Shown here in pieces: positions 56,186-64,000 of a DNA stretch of 64,000 nt. The stretch is from Ulota crispa (taxonomy: Eukaryota > Streptophyta > Bryopsida > Orthotrichales > Orthotrichaceae). Each line of letters begins with the position of its first letter. The first letter of the stretch is position 1. Under the pieces are notes generated by a model that was not told where the DNA came from, did no database searches, and worked only from the letters and a program-made list of their open reading frames with translations. A program made the translations under genes and the position numbers. The stretch is taken from assembly GCA_963920765.1 (NCBI GenBank), contig OY987247.1, forward strand, positions 5,490,471 to 5,554,470, read 5' to 3'.

Positions 56186-59100
56186 GACAAACAAACCCAC
56201 CTGATACGGACGAAGCAAGCCCATGCATATTTGCACACGTCGCCTTTGGCCATCTGAGACTTTGTGCATGCGCCACTTGAGATCAATATCAAGGACCTGC
56301 CCAATTTGTCCAACCATAACCCCTGATTTTAGAATCATGCAACCAACCCACATCTCTCCATAGTTCACCGTTTAGCTCAAGCCCACCTTCTAATACTATT
56401 TTTTTGTATAACTGACTCTCCAAGGATATGCAGCTAAATTTTTGGGTTACGGTCATGGTAGTGAAAAGAGGGTTTTCAATTAGGGTTTAGGGTTTAAGAG
56501 GAGCAGAAAAATCAGCATGTTGTATAGCAATTTTGCGTTTTTACCTTGATCAGACGCTCTCGTCTAGAAGCATCAATGCCTTGAACTCCGAAGATCATCT
56601 TCTCAGCAGGCACATCCATTTGCAAAGGAACGTCAAAGCCAGCGAATGCCACATCTCTCCTCCACTACACAGCCAGAGAAATTGATCAATTCTCCTTAGT
56701 AATATTTCTTCACTACTACACGGCCACGTACTTTGCGCAAGCTAGACGTACATGGCAATTGCAAGGGGAGTGCTCACCCTTTATACTTACAACTTACACC
56801 AAAATTCTAGAAGGTTTTAGAAAAAGGCATGGAGGTAGGGAGGGAGCTCCACTTAGTGATATACTAGTATACAGGTACACGCTTTGCGCAAGTTGGACAT
56901 GTCTTTTGGGTAATGCAATATTCAACTTCACAGGAAAGCAACATCTCACAAATCAATTGGTCTAGAATCTAATCTTGATGTATTTTGCAAAAAAACAGTA
57001 TCTCACACCTAGTCTGGAATTTACCCTAATGCACTATCATTTTGGTCCTTTTTTTAAACCAAAAATAGTAATTGCCTTTGTCACAATGCTACTCTTTAAT
57101 ACTTTGCTAGGGGGCGCTTGGGGTTTTATTAATTATCTAACACATGGTTGGAGGGCACTTGGTGTTCTTATCTAGGGCATCCTTTATTGCTTCAACTTAC
57201 ACCAAAAATTTCTAAAAGGTTTTAGAAAAGGGCACAAGATAGGGAGGGAGCTTCCACTTTTTGGTAACATATAGATAGATATCTTGGAAATGACCATGTC
57301 CCAAGTCCCTAATGCAATTCAGAATATCTGATTGGCCAAGAGCTGAAAATTGGGACTTGGCAATTCACATAATGTCTTAAGAGTCCCACATACTATATCA
57401 CTTCAAAAATACCTACGTGGCAGCACATTTTTGGCGCCAAGAAGGTGGGCCTTTGCTTGAGTTGGATCAATAAAAAACATTAACCCAACATCATGCCCAA
57501 ATCCCACTAATGTGTTTTTACTTAAAGGTTTTTTTTTGGATTTCAGCGAACATCAATAAAGAGGAAGAGAGAGAGAGAGAGATACCTCTCCACCAAGGTA
57601 CGCCAAGGCTCCACTGGAGGTGAGAGCAGTATCATGAAAAGCAGACCGACCTAACACTCGCACCATGTTAGGATCCACCATATGTTTACCGCCCAGGATT
57701 TTCAGCAATGTGGATTTACCTGCGTCAAAAGAAAGATAGTTTGTATGAGACAACAAAGCTTCATTCTATACTAACAAAAATGATTCAACATGGTATCCAA
57801 TCTCTCTGGCTATCATAATTTAGGGTTTAGGGTTTAAGCTTCTTGCTGATTGAAGAGATTCTAAACAATCATGAGTGGATTCAATGGCGTCCGTTCTTGT
57901 CACTATTCTCCAACGTCTTTGTTTACCAAATTCGTCCAAAATAGAACAAATTCTCAAAATGCACTCCCTTGATATGTCCACAAAGCCAGTGTCCACTAGG
58001 TGGACGATAAAAGTTTTCAAATGCTTACATTAGCAGCTGTATGAAATGGATGAAAGTACATTCAAGTATGCTTAAAAAGCAATTCGTATCTATGATTAGT
58101 TTGATTGTCGGGTGCTTTATGATCTTTGTGCAAAGCTTGGAATCAATTCATGTACAAATGGAAGGAAAAGAATAACTTGCAAAAACAAAGATCTTATAGT
58201 GCATGACACTTATAACCAACAACTATTGCCGCAACAAGAAATACTAAAGCACAACACATACACCTTTTAGCTCAAAAGCAATTCCACTAGCAAGAAAAAC
58301 AAAACTCAAGTTTCATCTTGGTGGTCTCAGATTTTTGAGAGCTTTTCTTGGAGTAGTAGACTAGCCGCTCAAATTCAAGAGTTGTCAGTTATAAGCGTCA
58401 TACCCTACATGTCTGAAATCTTTTTAGACCATAATTTGGTATGCCTCAAAAGCACCAGATCTACATACATGCTTCGTCTCTCCCAAGTACTTTTAGGGGT
58501 TAAAGTCACTCGAAGCAAACCAAGCTCTTGAGGATTAAAGATTAGGCATACTTGATGTCGTGTTAGACATTAGGTGTTTGACGTTAGACGGGTGTTAAAA
58601 ATGATGAACAAGCTTATTCAAATAGTATGAGAAAATTTGGGTGTTGTTCTAAATATGGTCCAAACTTGTGTAGCAAACAAGTTAACAAAGGGTTAGTCAG
58701 AGACAGGACACTAGAGGGTTGATGTCTACATCGGAAAAGGACTCTGTACGTAAGAAGGCCAGAAAATGCAGTAAAGAAAAGCTGGAAACGAAAAGAAGAA
58801 CTGGAAAATCCAGTAAACAGAAGTTGGAAAATGCAGTAAAGAAGAGCTAGAATATGCAGTAAACGTAAGAAAGCTGGAAAATGCAGTAAACGCAAAAAAG
58901 CTGAAGAATGCGGTAAACGTAAGAAAGCTGGAAAACCCAGTAAATAAAAGCTGGAAAATGCAGTCAATAAAAGCTGGAATATGCAGTAAATAAAAGCTGG
59001 AATATGCAGTAAATAAAAGCTAGAATATGCAGTATATAAAAGCTGGAAAATGCAGTGAAAAAAAGCTGGGAAACTCTCATGCTCGGCAATTCCACCTAAA

Positions 59101-59423
59101 CCCTAAACCCTAGACCTAAGTCTTACTCTGAAGTGGCAATGGCGACATTCGAATTCTTGCGAAACCGACCGCGAATTTGACAGAAAGTGCGAGAAAGGAA
59201 AGAAAAGGAAAGAAGACTTTGCAAAAGTATGCGAACCAGCTCCATTGGCGCCAACGAGGAGGCAGCGATCACCCGCGCGTAAGGTGAGAGAGAAGTCCTG
59301 AATCAGAGGCTTGGCGCCAGGTGGAGGAGCTCCATCAATTCCAGGATACGTGAATTTCAGCTTGTTGATCTGCACAACCACAGACGGCGCCTCAGCCATC
59401 TCTCCTCCTCCTCCACCAGCCAT
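54542..59423 (-). CDS. ABCI20: Soluble ABC ATPase of the ABCI19/20/21 type, seven exons
   Basis: This is a single nucleotide-binding-domain ABC protein with no membrane segment. Exons on the minus strand are 59423-59237, 57719-57586, 56664-56545, 56296-56201, 55697-55545, 55101-55024 and 54787-54542. All junctions are GT-AG with compatible phases (1, 0, 0, 0, 0, 0), giving 1014 nt and 337 aa. Walker A GANGAGKST is at 58-66 and is split by intron 1 in the codon of G63. The signature loop is VSDGQ (160-164), Walker B VLLLDE (180-185) and the H-loop His is H218 in YATHIFDG. The C-terminal tail has the subfamily string [17 protein letters not shown] and ends SSNRVLRV. Arabidopsis ABCI19-21 are reported as soluble ER-associated proteins tied to cytokinin responses; applying that here is inference. 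A second Met at residue 9 is an alternative start. All catalytic motifs are intact. Confidence 0.94.
55135..55360. mobile_element. TTAA-family relative inside ABC intron 5
   Basis: The interior (CTAAAAGACCCTTTGCAGCC, AATATAATACAAGGTGTTCA, AAGAAGTTGGAATATAGATC) matches 44089-44583. The ends are CTCTTAAACGG after ATAA and ATGGGACCGG before TTAC, so both flanking TTAAs carry changes; it is an old copy. Confidence 0.7.
55842..56142. mobile_element. Mutator-like MITE in ABC intron 4, with 9-bp duplication
   Basis: The 9-bp repeat AAAATTATA flanks it at 55833-55841 and 56143-56151. Inverted ends GGGAAAATTACCCTGAAGTT and CTTCAGAGGTATAAATC..AAATTTTCCC continue as mirrored arms (AATTTCAGAAATTGCACAAA; TTTGTGCAATTTCTGAAAAA). 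A 9-bp duplication is typical of Mutator-like elements. It is 301 bp long and non-coding. Confidence 0.83.
56148..56181. repeat. AT dinucleotide microsatellite
   Basis: About 17 AT repeats in intron 4, next to the right target duplication of the MITE and just before exon 4's donor side at 56200. Confidence 0.9.
56665..57585 (-). other. ABC intron 2, built from dispersed repeats
   Basis: Between exons 3 and 2. It holds two copies of the GGCAATTGCAAGGG / AATTCTAGAAGGTTTTAG repeat (about 56730-56850 and 57180-57265) also seen at 3206-3350, and a copy of the CCCACAT..GGCAGCACA repeat at 57290-57500. A GAGAGA run at 57563-57582 lies just past the exon 2 donor. Confidence 0.6.
57720..59236 (-). 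other. ABC intron 1 with minisatellite
   Basis: Longest intron (1517 bp). It contains two short TTTAGGG-like stretches (57822-57836; AACCCTAAACCCTAGAC at 59098-59114) and the tandem array at 58757-59068. Frames of 66 and 117 codons on the minus strand inside it have no domain support. Confidence 0.6.
58757..59068. repeat. Tandem array of AAGCTGGAAAATGCAGTAAA units in ABC intron 1
   Basis: About 12-13 units of 20-30 bp share GCTGGAA(A/T)ATGCAGTAAA. The last five or six (58940-59068) are the most regular at about 23 bp (GCTGGAATATGCAGTAAATA..). On the gene's strand the core reads TTTACTGCATTTTCCAGC. Its 5' end is only about 170 bp from exon 1. Confidence 0.88.
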
Positions 59424-59514
59424 TTCTCTCTCACACTTCCCTTAAGGGGAGATAGCAATCAATCAGAGAACTAAGCTCCGCCCACTCACTCCCCTCAGAT
59501 TTTCTACCAAGTCT

Positions 59515-59805
59515 GAAACCCTAATTCCAAAACTAGGAATCCGAAACCCAAAACTAGGGACCCGAAACCCAAAACTAGGAATCCGAAACCCAAAACTTGG
59601 AATCCAAAACCCAAAACTAGGAATCCGAAATCCAGAACTTGGAATCCGAAACCCAGAACTTGGAATCCAAAACCCAAAATTTGAAATCCGAAACCCAAAA
59701 TCTGAAACCCTAAATCCAAAACTAGGAATCCGAAACCCAAAACTTGGAATCCAAAACCCAAAACTTGGAATCCAAAACCCAAAACTTGGAATCCGAAATC
59801 TGAAG
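59515..59805. repeat. 21-bp minisatellite immediately 5' of the ABC start codon
   Basis: About 13 units of GGAATCCGAAACCCAAAACT(T) run from about 90 to 380 bp upstream of the ATG at 59423, so they fall in the 5' UTR or core promoter. On the gene's strand the unit reads GGTTTCGGATTCCAAGTTTT. Two long open frames (224 and 92 codons, repeating FGFWIPS / VLGFGFQ) exist only because the unit is a multiple of three without stops. Confidence 0.92.
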
Positions 59806-60114
59806 ATCAGTGAATGAGAATTTTGTTGAGGTTTGTAGGGGGAGAGAAGAAAGGTAACTGGAGGATGTGTGTAGTGTCCAGTGGACGTGCGGGAGCGGGT
59901 TAGGGTAGTTCGAGGATTCGTCCGATGGATGTAAGGGCCGTCCGTTGGATGGTAGCGAACGGTTGCAGGGACTGGACGTGGGTCAGCGGAGGCCATGAGT
60001 CGGTAGCTTGAGGTTCCGTCGGGCCACGTCACGGGTTTTATTAGTTGTGAAGATAAAGTAGAGTGAGGGCATCGCCAGCAGTGTTTTGATTGAGTTGTCC
60101 CGGTATAATAACGA

Positions 60115-60542
60115 GGGGGAATTACAAATAGGGGCATGAAAATGTAAAATATTACAAACAGGGGCGCAGTTTCAAAATAATTACAAATAGGGGTATGATT
60201 TCAAAAAAAATTGTAGTTTTTTGTAATCTTTTTTTGGTTTGAACATTGGTTGACTTAGTGATTAAATGTTAGCTAACTTCTAAATTTTTTAAAAGTCTTC
60301 AAAAATTGCCATTTCTTATATTAAAGCTTCTTTATTTAGGCTTGATTTGGAGAGATCTTTAAGTTTTTTGGAAGTTAGATAAGATTTAATGTGATGGGTC
60401 TAAGTCAACCAATGTCCAAAGCAAAAAAAATTACAAAAAATTACAATTTTTTTTGAAATCATGCTCCTATTTGTAATTATTTTGAAATTGCACCCCTATT
60501 TGTAATATTTTACGTTTTCATGCCCCTATTTGTCATTTCCCC
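60115..60542. mobile_element. TIR element upstream of the ABC gene
   Basis: The ends GGGGGAATTACAAATAGGGG then CATGAAAA and the mirrored TTTTCATGCCCCTATTTGTC then ATTTCCCC are 428 bp apart. A second inverted layer reads AAATAATTACAAATAGGGGT and CTATTTGTAATTATTTTG. The flanks TAATAACGA and TAATAATAA agree at 7 of 9 bases, compatible with an old 9-bp duplication. The interior shares TTTAGGCTTGATTTGGAGAG with 27945-28449. Confidence 0.78.
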
Positions 60543-63194
60543 TAATAATAATGAAATGTCTGACCCTTGCTTTTGGATGATATTTTGAAGTAGTTAAAGT
60601 GCTCAAAGGGTAAGTAGTGGAAGGGTTACAATTTTTTGGGGGTAAAGGAAAATATGAGTAATGAGTGAGTCCATTTATAATAACAAGTATGCCTTGCTTG
60701 CATTTCTAACAATCTCTCTTAATTTTAATTTCAATTTCAAGTGACTTTTGACCCTCCTTTGGGGTATTTTTCCTCTCCCTCTCCCCCTTGACTTTTGAGT
60801 GACTTTTCACATTTCCTTTCCCTATATTTTCCTCTCCCTCCCTCTCTTTTTAAATTTCAATTTTAGGTGATGAACACACATCAAATGACAATCCATTCTT
60901 TAGATTAGCGAATTCTAAACTTTTAATGTTAGTAAAGAATTGCTCACCGTTTACCAGTTAGGGTATCTCAAAAGTCACAAGATAGGAGATAGATTCCACT
61001 AGTGAGGAGTCAAATAAGGCATATCCAAAATTAAATTTTAACTCTTGGTTTTGAAGAGCAATTTGCGTGTTAATCATATATTGTAAGGCCTTTAAATGTA
61101 AAATGTGTGTTATTAATGCCAAATTGGTGATTGGTTTTGGATATACATGCCTTACTTAAAGTTTGAGGATGTTGTTTTAATACTTTAGGTAAACCTTTCT
61201 AAGCAACAAGGTTTAATTGATGATATCATATAAGTGTAAATTATGTTTGTAAAACATCAAGAGTTTTCTTGATGTTGAGAAACATATATTCCCCAATGTT
61301 TTACATAAATCTTCTAATGCTTTTGATGTAATGTATACAAGATGTTAAGCAATTTTCTAATATTTACATGTATCCTTAAATTATTACTTTTGGATTATGA
61401 TTTTTTAAACACTGCACTATCCATATTCAGCTGAATATGGTTTTTATGCAAATATTGGTATTACTACTTGAAATTTTTTAAAGCACAATTTTAGATAGGC
61501 ACTTGGATTTTGCTCAATATACCTTATTGTGCAAATTTTTTTAATTTTTACTGAACATTGCTATAACAAACAAAAAAGGAAAGCTGAAAAGGAGACTTGG
61601 GGGAGGAACACATATACAACAATGTTCTATTTTGGAGTCCAAAAGTCTTAAACAATAAATTTATTTCATCCCTCTCCTCTCTCCTAATTCTACTACAATA
61701 CTTTGTAATTGAATGGAGTCAAGTATACAATCCTATATCAAAATTCAAGTCTTTGACCAAATCAAGGATTGTGTGCATGGGAGAGATATACTGCATGACA
61801 CTTTCAATAGACAACTCCTAAATTTGAGTGGATAGTGTATTGTTCTATCAAAAAAGAAACTACCAAAAAGACCACCAAGATGAAATATGAGTTTTGTTTT
61901 TTGTTTTTTGGTGGAACTGCTTTTGAACTAATGGTTATATGTGTTGTGCTTTAGTAGTTCTTGTTGCAACAATAGTTGCTAATTATAAATGTTAAATATG
62001 CATTATATATAAGTTAGAAGCCATGTTCCTTTTCTAAAATTTTACATTGAAAATTTAGCAAAATGCATTTCACTTATTTTTGTCATTTTGTATCCCTTCA
62101 TATTACAAACATTAGTGTCAATTAAATAAAATCTAGGATACTTCCATCTACGCTTAGGAATTTTGTGGGCCCCCTTCAACTACTAGAAGAATTACTTGTA
62201 ATCTTTGATGCAAAACTTCCCAAACCCAAGAGTTAAATAGTTCTAAAAAGAATACAACACTAGTATCCACAATTCAATTCTAGATGAACAGATACTTCTT
62301 ATTGTGCAAATTTTGGTGCTTGGTCAATTATTTATTTGAGTTACTACAAATGCAATAAGTCAAAGAAGGTGTAATATATTCCATTGAAGTCTCAACCTCT
62401 ATGAGGTGAGAATAGAGAAAGAATGTGAATCTAAAAATGATCATTGTTTTCATCATTCAACCTTAATTTGATGGAACTATTGAAATTTAAAGGCACAAGT
62501 ATTTTATGAACATACCACTTACTCCATTGAATAGTATAACACGTATACTCATTTTGACAAAATGAAAATTTTGGTGCAGTTGATTTGATATGTACAATAG
62601 GTACATGTTGACTTACAACATTTATAAAGGAATTCTAAGAGTCAATTGTCATAAACAAATGATTTAGATATTTAAGTAACTATAATCTTTTAACTTTTTC
62701 TTCTTTTTGGTATGCACCTTTTTGTTCTTTTAACATTGTAGATTGAAAGTATTTGTTACAAAACATTGGTAGGGAGCATATGACAATAGTCCTTGCATTT
62801 TAATCAACGCCAATGAATGATAGTCATGGCAACATATTTGGCTAACTTATTGACATTAAATTACTAATGGTAATTTAATTAATGGAAAGCCTATTGGCTT
62901 TGTGGTAGTTAAAACGCTTAGATATATTGAAACTAATGAATGGTTCAAACCATTGTCCAAGGAAACCACAGTTGGTGTTTTGTCAATTGGTTCAAATTAC
63001 AAAAAGTCAAAAAAATCAATTTAAATTGAAACTACTAGCTTAATGACTAATTATAGTATATTACAATATAAATATAAAAAGTATCCCATGGAATTCAATG
63101 AAAACATAATTGAAAATGGAAAATGCTAGATTTAGCCAAAAAAGTCAAAATTTCTTCCTAATTGCTAGTTCACACTACATCTCACTAAAATCTC
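60543..63194. other. AT-rich intergenic stretch, no gene recognised
   Basis: No inverted termini, no frame above background and no known domain. A CTCTCCCTCTCCCCC tract lies near 60771-60790 and again at about 60830-60850. The 74-codon frame at 61597-61821 is unassigned. Confidence 0.4.
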
Positions 63195-63400
63195 AAAATC
63201 TAATTTGTTGAGAACTGAAAGTTGAAATTTGACAATTCATAATACAAAGTATGTCTTAGACAACTCAAATTGTACCCCAAGTCTCACATCTTGATTCATT
63301 GCATTTTGCTTACATGGTAGCACTTTTTGAATGTTCTAGCACCAAGAAAATGGGACTTTATATAAGTTTGGACAACCATTTTGCTTGACCCAATTTTCAA
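63195..63400. repeat. Dispersed repeat (CCACAT..ATGGTAGCA type), copy 4
   Basis: CTAATTTGTTGAGAACTGAA, TTTGACAATTCATAATACAA, TCTCACATCTTGATTCATTG and GCTTACATGGTAGCACTTTT follow the same order as 57290-57500 and 43540-43735. Confidence 0.55.
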
Positions 63401-63467
63401 CCAACCTCACCAATATTTTTGCATGAACACATTCATAGCATTTTTTTCAACTTCTTTTTACCCTTAA

Positions 63468-63712
63468 CCCCTACACGACCATAGGGAACCGCAGATAACG
63501 CGTTATTCATTAAATTGGGAAAAGTGGCATTTTGGGACTTTTGGATTGTATGTTTTCTAAAGAGTATTCAATGAGTACTCTTTAGAAAACATAAAATCCA
63601 AAAGTCCCAAAATGCCACTTTTCCCATTTTAATGAATAACGCGTTAGATTCTTGGCCGTATTGTAATTCAACAGTGACTCAAATCTGGTTTTTGTTCTTT
63701 TCTTAGCATGGA
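63468..63712. mobile_element. TTAA-family left end carrying a nested hairpin
   Basis: TTAA at 63464-63467 precedes CCCCTACACGACCATAGG. The perfect hairpin at 63497-63645 is inserted 29 bp further in. The matching right end was not found before position 64000, so the element may be truncated or run out of the window. Confidence 0.5.
63497..63645. mobile_element. 149-bp near-perfect hairpin MITE with AGAT flanks
   Basis: The ends AACGCGTTATTCATTAAATT then GGGAAAA are mirrored by TTTTCCCATTTTAATGAATA then ACGCGTT. The arms meet at AGAGTATTCAATGAGTACTC near 63570. The direct repeat AGAT lies at 63493-63496 and 63646-63649. Arm identity is almost complete, indicating a young copy. Confidence 0.88.
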
Positions 63713-64000
63713 TTATGAATCTGAGTGGCTAGATGAGATCGCTTGCTCTTGGCGCTCTGACACCGTATTCATTTCAGGGATCCACCGCAAGATTTTGTAA
63801 GTCGCAAATACGCTCCAGCTATGTATTTGTAACCCACCTCTAGTACAAACGCTTTGCAAAGTCGGAAAAACGATTGCAGATACATGCCAAACATTGCAAA
63901 AGGTGGAGAAGAACAGCAATACACAACCCTCAAAAATCCAAGCAAAACCCAAAACAACAACACCTCTTTGAATACGAGAAAAACACCCTATTTTGGCCGC
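63713..64000. other. Window end, no gene recognised
   Basis: Two overlapping minus-strand frames (63713-63963) share no recognisable domain. Base composition is more balanced than upstream, so an exon of a neighbouring gene is possible but not supported. Confidence 0.3.

Noticed and set aside
56484..59114. TTTAGGG / CCCTAAA strings near the ABC gene
   Set aside because: Only two or three units occur at each place (56484, 57822, 59098), so this is not interstitial telomere; such telobox-like strings are common near plant genes.
59463..60137. 224-codon minus-strand open frame repeating FGFWIPS
   Set aside because: It is produced by the 21-bp minisatellite, whose unit length is a multiple of three and lacks stops. 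A neighbouring frame is equally open (92 codons), and the region lies 5' of the ABC start.

Overview
The window is nuclear DNA of a land plant. The evidence is three plant-type genes with GT-AG introns, plant-specific protein families (an LBD transcription factor, a cutin/suberin-type GPAT and an ABCI19/20/21-type soluble ABC protein), and AT-rich intergenic DNA packed with terminal-inverted-repeat (TIR) elements. The sparse genes, GC-rich exons in AT-rich surroundings and dense foldback elements would suit a large-genome plant such as a fern or lycophyte. That placement is inference; no marker in the window fixes the lineage. No prokaryotic, viral or CRISPR feature was seen.

Genes. (1) At 1434-1788 (+) lies the terminal exon of a glycerol-3-phosphate acyltransferase; the rest of the gene is upstream of the window, and 1-1433 is read as its last intron. 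(2) At 12175-14260 (-) lies a complete LBD (LOB-domain) gene. I rebuilt it from three exons with matching phases (350 aa). (3) At 54542-59423 (-) lies a complete soluble ABC ATPase gene of the ABCI19/20/21 type in seven exons with matching phases (337 aa). The three genes are unrelated and do not form a pathway or cluster.

The rest. About 15-54 kb and 60-64 kb is a nested mosaic of non-autonomous DNA elements. By eye they sort into: a large family with CCCCTAAAGGACC-like termini flanked by TTAA on both sides (16 or more copies); a family with ACACCATATTC..TTGGGAAAA termini; a family ending in GGCAACCTAA..GCACTATTT; CACTA-type elements with 3-bp duplications; TAA-flanked GGGCATC elements (PIF/Harbinger-like); an hAT-like element with an 8-bp duplication; a Mutator-like element with a 9-bp duplication; and several unassigned families. 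No transposase was recognised. A 6.5-kb TIR structure at 32-38.6 kb holds a large palindrome that has been assembled twice around a 200-bp N gap.

Tandem repeats include a 245-bp triplication (7.6-8.4 kb), a GC-rich 20-bp array (51.2 kb), a GAATCTTTGA array (48.8-49.4 kb), a 21-bp array just upstream of the ABC gene and a roughly 23-bp array in its first intron.

The most interesting signal is the TTAA-flanked family. TTAA target duplication is the hallmark of piggyBac, a superfamily seldom reported from land plants.
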